Counted from the first letter of the stretch, positions 8,837-17,492 are shown. The stretch is DNA of 64,000 nucleotides from CAWGET01 sp963821715 (GCA_963821715.1 CAWGET010000007.1:134122-198121); one strand, 5' to 3'. Numbers and translations: made by a program. Notes: generated from the sequence alone by a model not told the origin.

Positions 8837-10114
8837 TCAGTTTCTTTTTAAGATAATTAATGTGATATCGTCGCTCTGCTCGGCGCCTGATGTATGAAGT
8901 TTTATTTCATCCAAAATTTTCCCTTTAATTATTTCAGCGCCTTCACTCATATTATTTCTAATTAAATCTTTAACCTTCTCGAGACCGAATTCCTTTTTTT
9001 CAACATTCATCGCTTCGGTAACTCCGTCAGAATAAATTAAAAGGATATCGCCATTATCAATTTCAATTTTTTCTTTTTTATATTCCGATTCTTCCATAAA
9101 GCCAAGCAGCATTCCTGTCGCGGGTAATTCAACCTCATCACCTTTTTGTTTAAATAAAAGCGGCGTATCGTGTCCGCCGTTGCAATACTCGAGGTTGTGA
9201 TTTACGGAATCCAATACTAAATAAAAAAGCGTTGCAAATTTACTTGCTTCAGTACTTCGGAATAATAATTTATTTGTATTCTGCACGCTCATCGCGCAGT
9301 CGGTGTAAATTAAGGACTGACTTCTTAAAGCTGCCTGGAGATTCGACATAAGAAGTGCGGCGGTTATTCCTTTCCCCGTTATATCTCCGAGACAAACTCC
9401 GGTCCGCCCGTCTTCAAGATCAAAAAAATCGTAGTAATCGCCTCCAACTTCTTTTGCAGGAATTGAGATTGCTGAAATTTGATATCCGGAAATTTCAGGA
9501 ATTTTATCCGGCATAAGCCTCTGCTGTATTTCCGCCGCCAGCCGCATCTCTTCCTTTAAGCTAAAAAAAGCTTTTTCTTCTTCGTATAATCTTCCATTCT
9601 CAATTATCTGCGCGGACTGCACAGCGATTATTGATAGTAAACGTTTATCTTCTTCGGTAAAATCGCTTTTATCTTTTTTGTTGAAAACCACTAAATATCC
9701 AATCAATTTTCCTTTTATCATCATCGGTACGCAGAGAAGAGAATTAAAAAGAATTGATTCATTTTCAAGATATTTAAAACGTTCGTCTTCCTTTAAGTCA
9801 TTTACAAGGAGCGGTTTTTTATTTTTAAGCATCCAACCGGTAAGCTGATTATCCAATCTGTATGGAAGTCGGACTTTCGAAACATCCTGTTTGCGTATCA
9901 TAGTTTTAAATTTCTGCTCTTCTTCAACTTCCTCCAGTAAGCCGACAGATCCTTCTTCTACATTAAGGTGTTTGATGCATCTGAAAATTATTTTTTCGAT
10001 TATTTGTTCAACCGGCTGCAATGAATTGATAGCTGTAGCAATATCGTTTAGAACAGAAAGCTCAGTAACCGCGTTGAGAAGCTGTTTATTTTCCCGCCTT
10101 AATGCTTCTTCCAT
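8837..10114 (-). CDS. GAF-domain PP2C-type phosphatase (SpoIIE/RsbU family)
   Basis: 425 residues, cytoplasmic. It starts with a short coiled-coil (EEALRRENKQLLNAVTELS). A GAF domain, about residues 20-165, has the LRxKDVSKVRLPY and SLLCVPMMIKGKLIGYLVV blocks. A helical linker reads 'SLKEEMRLAAEIQQRLMPD', the hallmark that precedes RsbU-type phosphatases. The SpoIIE domain has GGDYYDFFDL, GDITGKGITAALLMS and YSDGVTEA, supplying the metal-binding aspartates. Such enzymes dephosphorylate anti-sigma-factor antagonists (STAS proteins) in partner-switching regulation. No STAS/anti-sigma pair is adjacent, so the target is unknown. It is divergent from the Ser/Thr kinase gene, with a 221-bp shared AT-rich promoter region. 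Confidence 0.9.
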   Translation of the reverse strand: MEEALRRENKQLLNAVTELSVLNDIATAINSLQPVEQIIEKIIFRCIKHLNVEEGSVGLLEEVEEEQKFKTMIRKQDVSKVRLPYRLDNQLTGWMLKNKKPLLVNDLKEDERFKYLENESILFNSLLCVPMMIKGKLIGYLVVFNKKDKSDFTEEDKRLLSIIAVQSAQIIENGRLYEEEKAFFSLKEEMRLAAEIQQRLMPDKIPEISGYQISAISIPAKEVGGDYYDFFDLEDGRTGVCLGDITGKGITAALLMSNLQAALRSQSLIYTDCAMSVQNTNKLLFRSTEASKFATLFYLVLDSVNHNLEYCNGGHDTPLLFKQKGDEVELPATGMLLGFMEESEYKKEKIEIDNGDILLIYSDGVTEAMNVEKKEFGLEKVKDLIRNNMSEGAEIIKGKILDEIKLHTSGAEQSDDITLIILKRN

Positions 10115-10335
10115 TTTTTCCCTTGCATTTATAATAATTTGAAGATAAACAAATTTGATGAAAAAAATTACGAAAATAGAGGAAATGTCTTTTATTTAAA
10201 CTAATTTAATATTAAATTTTATAGAAATAGAATAAATTGATTAACTATTCACAAAAAAGTTTTACACTCCTTCCACTATTGATAATTTGAATCAGTTTTT
10301 ACATTTAAAAAACGTAATTAAGGCTGCGCAATAGA

Positions 10336-12915
10336 ATGATCGGCAAAAAAATATTACATTATAAGATCCTTGAAAAACTTGGCGAAGGCGGGATGGGCGT
10401 GGTATATAAAGCCGAAGATACCAAGTTAAAGAGAACTGTAGCGATTAAATTTTTGCCGCGCTATATATCTAACAGCGAAGAAGACCGCGCACGTTTCCGA
10501 TTGGAAGCACAAGCCGCCGCGGCGCTTAACCATCAGAATATCACTCAAATATATTCCATCGAAGAACTTGATGAAGAAATATTTATCGTAATGGAATTTA
10601 TCGACGGTGAAGAGCTGAAGAGTAAACTGCAGGAAAATACTCTGGAACTTGAAGAGTCGATTGATTTAGCTGTAAAAATTAGCAGAGGTTTATCGGCGGC
10701 TCATAAAAAAGGAATAGTTCATAGAGATATTAAATCGAGCAATATAATGTGCTCCGTCGACGGAAGAGTAAAGATAATGGATTTTGGACTTGCGAAGATG
10801 CAGGGAAATTCCGATATGACGAAAAGAGGAACTACGCTAGGTACCACATCATATATGTCGCCAGAGCAGTTCAGAGGCGGCAATGTTGATGAAAGAAGCG
10901 ATATTTGGTCGATGGGTGTTTTAATATATGAGATGCTTTCCGGCAAAATGCCTTTTTCCGGCGCTTACGAACAAGCGGTTATGTATTCCATATTGAATGA
11001 AAATTCTATGGATATTCGTCAGATAAAAAATGATATACCAATAAGAATTAAAGAAATTATTGATAAATGTCTTGAAAAAGATGTTGAAAACAGATACCAG
11101 TCGGCGGAAGAATTGGCTGAAGACCTTGAAGATATCTTTTCTGTATCGGGTAGCAAAAAGACAACTGAACATAAATTTGATCTTTATCAAAAAATCAATA
11201 CAGGAATTAAATCTAAGATCACTTATGGTATAGGCGCTACTTTTTCTTTAATCCTTCTAATTTATTTTTCTTTATTTTCGGATAATAATTTTATCAGCAA
11301 TATATTTTATTCTAACTCAGATTCCGAAATCCGGAGTCTTCTTATTCTTCCCTTTACGAACATCGGAAACGATCCGAAAAATCAGGCATTTTGCGACGGT
11401 TTGATGGAAACGTTAACAAGTAAATTGACAGAACTTGAATATCACAGTTCGTTGATGGTGGTTCCTTCAAGCGAAGTGAGGCGGTTTGACGTAAAAAGTC
11501 CTGGCGAAGCGCGAAAATCATTCGGAGTAAATTTAGCGGTAACGGGAAGTCTGCAGCTTTTCGATAATAAAATAAGACTGAATTTAAATCTCGTTGACGC
11601 TGAAAATATGCGGCAGATAAGCTCTGCAGTAATTGATGTATCGGAATTAGATTTTCTAACTCTTCAGGATAATTCTGTATTGAATCTTGTAAAGATGTTA
11701 AAAGTAGAAATTGACGATAATACGAAAAATTTAATAAAAGAAGGCTCCACCTCAGAACCGGAAGCTTATGAGTTTTATCTTCAGGGATTGGGATATCTTC
11801 AACGATACGAACTTGAAGAAAATTTAAATACCGCTGAAGATTTTTTCCATAAAGCGATCGATGCAGATCCGGTTTACGCGCTTGCTTACAGCGCTCTCGG
11901 AGAAACGTACTGGCGGAAATACGAACTCTTGAAAGATGTAAGTTATGTTGACCTAGCCGATTTTTTGTGTAAAAAGGCTTATTCTATTGATCCCAATTTG
12001 GCGCCTGTTAATAAAAATCTGGGAATAATAAGATTTGGAACCGGAAACTACGATGATGCTATCAAATATTTTAATAAAGCGCTGGACCTTGATCCAAAGA
12101 GCGCCGATAGCTACCGGGGACTTGCTAAGGCGTATGAAGCCCTTGATTTAGTTGATGAAGCCGAGGATACTTACAGAAGAGCCTTAAAGCTGAAACCGGG
12201 CTATTGGGCCGGATATAACGATCTAGGCGTATTTTATTTTAGGCACGGCCGTTATGAAAAGGCAATAAAAGAATTTACCAGAGTTACAATTTTAACTCCG
12301 GATAATTATAAAGGTTATAATAATCTTGGCGGAGTTTATTACCGGATGGAAGAATGGCAAAAAGCACGGGAAATGTTCGAGAAATCCTTTAAAATAAATA
12401 AGTCCTACAGCGTTGCCTCAAACCTCGGAACGCTTTATTACCTGGAGGGAAATTTTAAGCTGGCCATAAAAAAATATGAACTGGCCATTGAATTGAATAA
12501 TGATGATTATTTAATGTGGGGAAATTTAGGCTCCGCTTATTACTGGTCGGATTCAGCAAAAGAAAAAGCGGAAAACGCATTTAACAGAGCGATCCGGTTA
12601 GCAGAAATAAAAAATAAAATAAATCCTAATAATCCGATTATTTTATCACGATTAGGCGGTTATTATTCGATGACCGGGAATAAGGAGCTGACTTTGGACT
12701 ATTTTAAAAAGGCGATTAACCTTGAGCCGGATAATCCCGAAGTTATGTATCTTTACGCTGCGGCTAAAGAAAGGATCGGCGAACGGGAAGAGGCTATAAA
12801 ATGGCTGCACCGTAGTATAGAAAAAGGATATTCAAAAGCTGAAATTTCACTTCAGCCGGAGTTTCAATCGTTACTAAAGGATAAAAGGTTCGACCTTAAA
12901 TTTTCAAACAACTAA
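10336..12915 (+). CDS. Membrane Ser/Thr protein kinase with TPR sensor domain
   Basis: 859 residues. The Hanks-type kinase domain spans about 8-270: glycine loop GEGGMG (16-21), AIK lysine 38, HRDIKSSN (129-136) and DFG (149-151), with 'TSYMSPEQF' as the activation-segment end. A single membrane helix lies around 295-315 (YGIGATFSLILLIYFSLF). Then comes a FlgO/TolB-N-like domain (LLILPFTNIGNDPKNQAFCDGL, residues about 335-460), and from about 475 to 845 a run of TPR units with repeated 'A.NNLG..Y...G....A...F..A' patterns. The kinase is cytoplasmic and the TPR part is predicted outside the membrane. This architecture is common in Ignavibacteria and Acidobacteria. The next gene starts 13 bp downstream. 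Confidence 0.92.
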   Translation: MIGKKILHYKILEKLGEGGMGVVYKAEDTKLKRTVAIKFLPRYISNSEEDRARFRLEAQAAAALNHQNITQIYSIEELDEEIFIVMEFIDGEELKSKLQENTLELEESIDLAVKISRGLSAAHKKGIVHRDIKSSNIMCSVDGRVKIMDFGLAKMQGNSDMTKRGTTLGTTSYMSPEQFRGGNVDERSDIWSMGVLIYEMLSGKMPFSGAYEQAVMYSILNENSMDIRQIKNDIPIRIKEIIDKCLEKDVENRYQSAEELAEDLEDIFSVSGSKKTTEHKFDLYQKINTGIKSKITYGIGATFSLILLIYFSLFSDNNFISNIFYSNSDSEIRSLLILPFTNIGNDPKNQAFCDGLMETLTSKLTELEYHSSLMVVPSSEVRRFDVKSPGEARKSFGVNLAVTGSLQLFDNKIRLNLNLVDAENMRQISSAVIDVSELDFLTLQDNSVLNLVKMLKVEIDDNTKNLIKEGSTSEPEAYEFYLQGLGYLQRYELEENLNTAEDFFHKAIDADPVYALAYSALGETYWRKYELLKDVSYVDLADFLCKKAYSIDPNLAPVNKNLGIIRFGTGNYDDAIKYFNKALDLDPKSADSYRGLAKAYEALDLVDEAEDTYRRALKLKPGYWAGYNDLGVFYFRHGRYEKAIKEFTRVTILTPDNYKGYNNLGGVYYRMEEWQKAREMFEKSFKINKSYSVASNLGTLYYLEGNFKLAIKKYELAIELNNDDYLMWGNLGSAYYWSDSAKEKAENAFNRAIRLAEIKNKINPNNPIILSRLGGYYSMTGNKELTLDYFKKAINLEPDNPEVMYLYAAAKERIGEREEAIKWLHRSIEKGYSKAEISLQPEFQSLLKDKRFDLKFSNN

Positions 12916-12928
12916 CAAGGAGAGATAT

Positions 12929-13348
12929 ATGAATAAATTATTGCGTAAGGCAGCCTACTGGTTTCTGTTTTTGGGATTAGTGTTTTTCTGCATAAATCCG
13001 GTTCAGTTAAATGCCCAGCAAGTGGACAGCTCCGTGACGCATAAATTATCAGTAAAAAAAACTGGCAATAAGTGGAAAACTTTCGACAAGAAGAAGAATG
13101 TTGAAAAGCAGCCAAAAGTAAAAAAGGGCGATTATGTGGTTTGGGAAGCCGACAGCAGCGATGTATATTTTCAATTTATTGATGAGAACTTATTCGGCGT
13201 TTATAATGCATTTCTAAAACAGGGCGAATCACTTAGATTAGAAGTAGGGAAGAAGGCCAAAAAAGGGAAAAATTATTATTCCGCTTTTATCTATAACGAT
13301 AAAGCATATATGGAAGGAAACTCTCCTCCCGCAATTGTTGTAGAATAG
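12929..13348 (+). CDS. Secreted cupredoxin-like protein without copper ligands
   Basis: 139 residues. Residues 1-29 are a signal peptide (MNKLLRKAAYWFLFLGLVFF...LNAQQ, with cleavage after NAQ or nearby). The mature part is lysine-rich and contains VKKGDYVVWEADSSDVYFQF, the 'v.kGd.V.w...' strand pair of cupredoxin-like folds, and ends YSAFIYNDKAYMEGNSPPAIVVE. No His-Cys-His-Met copper site is visible, so it is a cupredoxin-like fold at most. It has a good GGAGAG site and lies only 13 bp after the kinase, which suggests co-expression and perhaps a role in the periplasmic side of that receptor. The family is not recognised with certainty. Confidence 0.5.
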   Translation: MNKLLRKAAYWFLFLGLVFFCINPVQLNAQQVDSSVTHKLSVKKTGNKWKTFDKKKNVEKQPKVKKGDYVVWEADSSDVYFQFIDENLFGVYNAFLKQGESLRLEVGKKAKKGKNYYSAFIYNDKAYMEGNSPPAIVVE

Positions 13349-13358
13349 TACGCTTATT

Positions 13359-13386
13359 ATAGAGACGTTCTCTGCAACGTCTCTAT
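13359..13386. repeat. GAGACG-type palindrome, copy 1
   Basis: Perfect 11-bp arms, ATAGAGACGTT (13359-13369) and AACGTCTCTAT (13376-13386), around CTCTGC. It is 10 bp after the stop of the secreted protein gene and may serve as its terminator, being followed by TTTATTTAAAAA. Two related palindromes occur at 15725 and 32837. Confidence 0.8.
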
Positions 13387-13410
13387 TTATTTAAAAATTA
13401 GAATTTCTTC

Positions 13411-13456
13411 TTGACATTTCCTGGTTTCAATATTACATTTCGTTAAATAACGAAAT
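13411..13456 (+). promoter_or_regulatory. ars promoter with overlapping ArsR operator
   Basis: TTGACA (13411-13416), a 17-bp spacer and TACATT (13434-13439) form a sigma-70-like promoter. Overlapping the -10 and reaching the start codon is ATTTCGTTA-AA-TAACGAAAT (13437-13456), an inverted repeat with perfect 9-bp arms, centred about 13446. Its position and symmetry fit autorepression by the homodimeric ArsR encoded immediately downstream. The predicted transcript would start within the operator, leaving almost no leader. Confidence 0.75.
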
Positions 13457-13808
13457 GATAATGGACAACGACAACACTAAAATATTTAAAGCACTTTCCG
13501 ACATTAACCGGTTAAGAATTTTAAAAGCGCTCCAGTCCAAAACATTATGCGCTTGCGAAATTCAGAATCTGGTAAAATTAGCGAATTCAACAATTTCCCA
13601 GCATTTAAAAATCCTTAAAACAGCCGGATTTATTAAAGAAAACAAAGACGGTAAATGGATAAATTATTCTATAAATCCGAATGCGGAAGATCCAAGGATA
13701 ATATCTATTCTAGCTTCACTGGACTTTTGGATCAACGATGAAAAATTGATCATCAATGATATACGAATAGTAAATAAATTAGACCGTATAAAAATATGCA
13801 GTTCCTGA
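13455..13808 (+). CDS. arsR: ArsR/SmtB-family metalloregulatory repressor
   Basis: 117 residues. Winged helix: KIFKALSDINRLRILKAL, then TLCACEIQNLV and the recognition helix ANSTISQHLKILKTAGFI, then the wing KDGKWINYSI. The C-x-C in 'LCACE' matches the alpha-3 metal-site position of classic ArsR proteins (CVCDL type) that sense As(III)/Sb(III). Two starts are possible, ATG 13455 inside the operator and ATG 13461 (MDNDN); neither has a Shine-Dalgarno, which fits a near-leaderless message. It heads an operon with the arsenate reductase and permease genes, and de-repression by arsenite is the obvious regulation. Confidence 0.9.
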   Translation: MIMDNDNTKIFKALSDINRLRILKALQSKTLCACEIQNLVKLANSTISQHLKILKTAGFIKENKDGKWINYSINPNAEDPRIISILASLDFWINDEKLIINDIRIVNKLDRIKICSS

Positions 13809-13827
13809 TATTTCGAGAGATGACGAA

Positions 13828-14274
13828 ATGAAAAACAAGAAGATCTTAATTTTATGTACCGGTAATTCATGCAGGAGCCAGATGGCGGAAGGATTTCTAA
13901 AATCATTTGATGATGAGATGGAAGTATTTTCAGCGGGGACGGATCCCGCGCCGAAAGTTCACCCTTTTGCGGTAAGAGTTATGCAGGAAGAAGGGATTGA
14001 TATTTCGGAAAATTATCCTAAGAATGTTGCTGAATTCGTTGATTCAGATTTTGATTTTGTTATAACAGTTTGCGGTAAGGCTGAAGAAACTTGTCCCGTT
14101 TTTACCGGAATAGTAAAAGAGAAATTGCATATTGGTTTTGAAGATCCAGCCGATGCTGAAGGAAGTGAAGAGGAAATATTGAATGAATTCAGAAGGATAC
14201 GGAAGCTGATTAAAAAGGATCTTTACAATTTCTATTCAAAAAAATTAAATTTTAAGAATATTGTCAAGAAATGA
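13828..14274 (+). CDS. arsC: Thioredoxin-coupled arsenate reductase (LMW phosphatase fold)
   Basis: 148 residues. P-loop C10-TGNSC15-R16 near the N-terminus with the DP pair at residues 39-40 (GTDPAP), and a redox pair C82 and C89 in VCGKAEETC. These positions are the nucleophile and shuttle cysteines of the plasmid pI258-type ArsC (C10, C82, C89). It reduces As(V) to As(III), with thioredoxin recycling the disulfide. The charged C-terminal tail is longer than in the S. aureus enzyme. It sits 19 bp after arsR and overlaps the permease start by 4 bp (ATGA), so the products are translationally coupled. Confidence 0.9.
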   Translation: MKNKKILILCTGNSCRSQMAEGFLKSFDDEMEVFSAGTDPAPKVHPFAVRVMQEEGIDISENYPKNVAEFVDSDFDFVITVCGKAEETCPVFTGIVKEKLHIGFEDPADAEGSEEEILNEFRRIRKLIKKDLYNFYSKKLNFKNIVKK

Positions 14275-15356
14275 AAGTATTAGAAGAAAAAGAAATAAAG
14301 GTTGAAGACAGAATTGATTCATCGAAAGCTGAATCAGAAAAAAATTATAAGAAATTATTTTATCCTTTGGCCTTGCTGCCGGTTTGGTTTTTGATTTATT
14401 TTAATTTGGAATCCGCGACTGATTATTTAATCTATTCAATTTTTGGATTGCAGCCTGAAACTCATCTTACCGAAGCGATTTGGTTTTTTATTTTCGAGTT
14501 ACCGAAAGTTCTGCTGCTCTTAACACTCATCGTATTTTTTGTAGGTATTATTCGCACTTATTTTTCACCGGAGAGAACCAGAAAAATATTGGAGGGCAAA
14601 TCGCTCTTTGCCGGTAACGTTCTGGCCGGCGGACTTGGAATCGTAACTCCATTTTGCTCTTGTTCGGCTATCCCTTTATTTATTGGTTTTATAGAATCCG
14701 GAGTACCGCTCGGAGTTACTTTCAGCTTTTTAATTGCGGCTCCTATGATAAATGAAGTAGCGGTGATTTTATTGTTTGGTTTATTCGGATGGGAAACAGC
14801 GTTAATTTACACCGGAACCGGATTGTTCATCGCAATATTTTCCGGGTGGATAATCGGCAAGTTAAAGTTAGAAAAGTATGTTGAAGATTGGGTTTACAAG
14901 ATTGAAGTCGGCAAACAGGAGAGCGTTGAAGAAAAATTAAGTATTAACGATCGGATTGAAGCGGGATATTTGGCGGTAAAAGAAATCGTGGCTAAAGTTT
15001 GGGTTTATGTCGCTCTTGGAATTGCAGTCGGCGCGGGAGTTCACGGATATGTACCGGAAAATTTTATGGCTTCATTAATGGGCGAATCGGCATGGTGGTC
15101 TGTTCCGGCATCCATCCTGATTGGAGTTCCTCTCTATTCTAACGCCGCCGGGATAATTCCGATTGTACAAGCACTTCTTGCAAAAGGCGCATCGCTGGGA
15201 ACTGCTCTCGCGTTTATGATGTCCGTTATCGGACTTTCACTTCCCGAGGCTATTATTCTTAAAAAAGTTTTAAAACTTCCTATGATAATTATTTTTGTGT
15301 CTATTGTTGCTTCCGGAATTATGGCGGTTGGATTTTTATTTAATTTTATCTATTAA
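14271..15356 (+). CDS. ArsP/DUF318-type permease
   Basis: 361 residues with about 8-10 membrane helices in two halves, separated by a cytoplasmic linker near residues 205-235. The first half contains GIVTPFCSCSAIPLFIGF with C129 and C131 and then AAPMINEVA; the second contains VPLYSNAAGIIPIVQALLAKG. This is the PF03773 permease layout. ArsP members export trivalent (methyl)arsenicals and use a cysteine motif at this position. Other members are of unknown substrate, so organoarsenical or As(III) efflux is inferred from the operon. The start codon overlaps the arsC stop. Confidence 0.85.
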   Translation: MKVLEEKEIKVEDRIDSSKAESEKNYKKLFYPLALLPVWFLIYFNLESATDYLIYSIFGLQPETHLTEAIWFFIFELPKVLLLLTLIVFFVGIIRTYFSPERTRKILEGKSLFAGNVLAGGLGIVTPFCSCSAIPLFIGFIESGVPLGVTFSFLIAAPMINEVAVILLFGLFGWETALIYTGTGLFIAIFSGWIIGKLKLEKYVEDWVYKIEVGKQESVEEKLSINDRIEAGYLAVKEIVAKVWVYVALGIAVGAGVHGYVPENFMASLMGESAWWSVPASILIGVPLYSNAAGIIPIVQALLAKGASLGTALAFMMSVIGLSLPEAIILKKVLKLPMIIIFVSIVASGIMAVGFLFNFIY

Positions 15357-15363
15357 AAAGTAT

Positions 15364-15393
15364 TTGACAAAATTATCCTAAAACAAATATGAT
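15364..15393 (+). promoter_or_regulatory. Candidate sigma-70-like promoter for the small thioredoxin gene
   Basis: TTGACA (15364-15369), an 18-bp spacer and TATGAT (15388-15393), about 50 bp before the thioredoxin start. It could give the gene expression independent of the arsR promoter. Confidence 0.4.
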
Positions 15394-15444
15394 TTAAATT
15401 ATAAAACATTTTAATCATCAAAAAAAATAAAAAGCGGAGAAGAA

Positions 15445-15681
15445 ATGGTTGTTAAAATTTTAGGAACGGGATGCGCAAAATGTAAAAAGCTGGAAGCGAA
15501 TGTAAGAGAAGTAGCTTCGAAAAATAATATTTCAGCCGATTTCGAAAAGGTAGATGACATTCCCGATATAATGAAATATGGAATTTTGAGAACGCCCGGA
15601 TTGGTAATTAATGAGAAAGTTGTCTCAAGTGGTATTATTCCAAAGGATGAAGAGATTTTAAGCTGGCTGCAGGAAGCATAA
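15445..15681 (+). CDS. Small thioredoxin-like redox protein (TM0996/MTH895 family)
   Basis: 78 residues. It starts MVVKILGTGCAKCKKLEAN with the C10-x-x-C13 active site, and continues with DIPDIMKYGILRTPGLVINEKVVSSG, where the cis-proline T-P is conserved. This is the 'redox-active disulfide protein 2' or mini-thioredoxin family, often found next to DUF318/ArsP permeases and arsenic genes. It may reduce the arsenate reductase or deliver reduced thiols to the permease. A GCGGAGAAG ribosome binding site precedes the ATG. It lies 88 bp after the permease, with its own possible promoter. Confidence 0.85.
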   Translation: MVVKILGTGCAKCKKLEANVREVASKNNISADFEKVDDIPDIMKYGILRTPGLVINEKVVSSGIIPKDEEILSWLQEA

Positions 15682-15724
15682 TAGTATTTCATTTGAGAGT
15701 AGGTGAGATCTTAATAAAATATAG

Positions 15725-15753
15725 TTTAGAGACGTTGAAACAACGTCTCTAAA
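15725..15753. repeat. GAGACG-type palindrome, copy 2
   Basis: Perfect 13-bp arms, TTTAGAGACGTTG (15725-15737) and CAACGTCTCTAAA (15741-15753), with loop AAA. It lies between converging genes (thioredoxin and the minus-strand lipoprotein). It could act as a bidirectional terminator, but its core is shared with the palindromes at 13359 and 32837, which points to a dispersed repeat. Confidence 0.8.
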
Positions 15754-15798
15754 TTTACCTTAATAATAGATAAAATATTTATTTTTAAAGTTTATTAA

Positions 15799-16152
15799 TT
15801 ATTCCACCACTTCATAATTATTCTCAATTAAATTACGCTTTGCTTCTTCAAGCGTAACTTCTTTTAGATCCATTCCGCACTCTGGACAAGCACCGGCTTC
15901 ATCAGAGATTACATTCCAGTCCATCGGATCCTGATAAACCATTCCGTCTCCGTTTTCATCAATTGCTGCTAGGTCAATTTTACCTTCGCGTATCCAGTCT
16001 TCATCGACATTTAAATCCGATTCACCCATTACCATTTCGGTTCCTTCTCCCATATCTTCATATACTTCATCGGTTTCTTTTTCATCGCCGCAATATGTAA
16101 AGAGGAACACTGAAAGTAAAACTATTGTGAGCAGACTTAATAACTTTTTCAT
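15799..16152 (-). CDS. Lipoprotein with heavy-metal-binding-domain-like C-terminus
   Basis: 117 residues. Residues 1-20 are a lipoprotein signal (LLSVFLFTYC, with lipid attachment at C21). An acidic, Met-containing stretch (EDMGEGTEMVMGES) follows, then an EF-hand-like DENGDG (65-70). The end, VYQDPMDW...DEAGACPECGMDLKEV, aligns with the HMBD motif YxCPMHP...PGxCPxCGMxL found at the N-terminus of CopA/CusB-type proteins. Here the first cysteine is replaced (YQDPMDW) while C89, C92 and M94 are kept. It probably binds a soft metal in the periplasm or outer membrane. The nearby ars genes are on the other strand. Confidence 0.65.
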   Translation of the reverse strand: MKKLLSLLTIVLLSVFLFTYCGDEKETDEVYEDMGEGTEMVMGESDLNVDEDWIREGKIDLAAIDENGDGMVYQDPMDWNVISDEAGACPECGMDLKEVTLEEAKRNLIENNYEVVE

Positions 16153-16363
16153 ATAACTCCTTTTTCGTTCATTGTATAAGACTTACTATCTTAATAAATG
16201 AAGAATAACAATTCGTATCAATAATTGCAAGAGCTAATTCTATACTATCTTTTCTCAAATTGCATAAGTCTGCTAACTTTAGAGAAATACAAAACGTGAG
16301 AAGCAGAGTGTTTATTAATACATTCGTTTTTTATATCTTAATTAAGATTATTGAGGAACAGAG

Positions 16364-17492
16364 ATGAAACATTTAATTCTTATTGCTTTATTTAATCTAA
16401 ATATGTTAACTGCATGCGCCGATAATAATGTAAATGAACCTGCCAATACTTCAGGCGGGGATTTATCTTTTATAGAATTGCCTGCCGGATTTTCGATCGA
16501 ATATTATTCCGACAATGTACAAGGCGCGCGCTCGATGGCTTATGCCGAAAAAGAAAATGTTCTTTTCGTCGGGACAAGAGGAGAGGGAAGAGTTTACGCT
16601 TTAAAAGATAACGACGGCGATATGAAAGCCGATGAAAAATATTTAATTGCCTCCGGACTAAGTTCACCGAACGGAGTCGCACTTCGGAACGGAGATCTCT
16701 ATGTAGCAGAAATTGATAGAGTGATAAAATTCCCCGGTATTCTTTCGAATTATATGAGTTCTCCATCGTTTGAAATAGTTAACAATAATTTTCCATCGGA
16801 TGCCAGCCACGGATGGAAATATATTGCTTTTGGTCCGGACGATAAACTTTACGTTCCGGTAGGCGCGCCCTGCAATGTTTGTCTTAGAGAAAATGAAATT
16901 TACGCTTCCATTACAAGAATGAATCCTGACGGATCAGGATTTGAAGTATTTGCCGAAGGAATAAGAAATACAGTCGGATTCGATTGGCATCCAGAAACCA
17001 GATATTCTTTGGTTTACCGATAACGGCAGAGATTGGCTCGGTGATAATCGTCCCCCCGATGAATTAAACCGCGCGCCTGAGAAAGGAATGCATTTCGGAT
17101 TTCCGTTTTGTCACGGCGGTGATATAGCAGACCCCGATTTTACAGAACGAAATTGCGACGAATTTATTCCGCCAGCTCAAAAATTAGGTCCCCACGTTGC
17201 AGCTCTGGGAATGAAATTTTACACCGGCAACATGTTTCCCGCAGAATATAAAAATCAAATTTTTATAGCCGAGCACGGTTCCTGGAACAGAGACGAAAAA
17301 ATCGGCTACAGAGTTATGCTTGTTCGATTATCCGGAGAGAATGCTGTAAGCTACGAATCGTTTGCAGAAGGATGGCTGCAAGGAGAGAATGTTTCGGGAA
17401 GACCGGTTGACGTTGAAATTCTGCCCGACGGTTCGATTCTTGTTTCCGACGATTACGTCGGAGCAGTTTATAGAATTTATTATGATGAATAA
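16364..17492 (+). pseudogene. PQQ-dependent sugar/sorbosone dehydrogenase-like, frameshifted
   Basis: Two consecutive ORFs make one protein of about 375 residues. The first (to 17023) has a lipoprotein-like signal (NLNMLTAC), PAGFSIEYY, ARSMAY, YVAEIDRVIKF and SHGWKYIAFGPDDKLYVPVGAPCNVC, ending at NTVGFDWHPET. The second continues LWFTDNGRDWLGDN, HFGFPFCHGG, FIAEHGSWNR and VDVEILPDGSILVSDDYVGAVYRI. These are beta-propeller motifs of the GDH/PQQ-dependent soluble dehydrogenase family. Removing base 17000 (an A) restores GAA-ACC-GAT-ATT-CTT-TGG and one open frame to 17492. Either a recent frameshift or a sequencing error would give this pattern. The rest of the gene is undamaged, so it decayed recently if at all. 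Confidence 0.8.

Noticed and set aside
16364..17492. Two separate genes for small propeller proteins
   Set aside because: The two ORFs join into one family-length protein by removing a single base, and the second ORF has no ribosome binding site.
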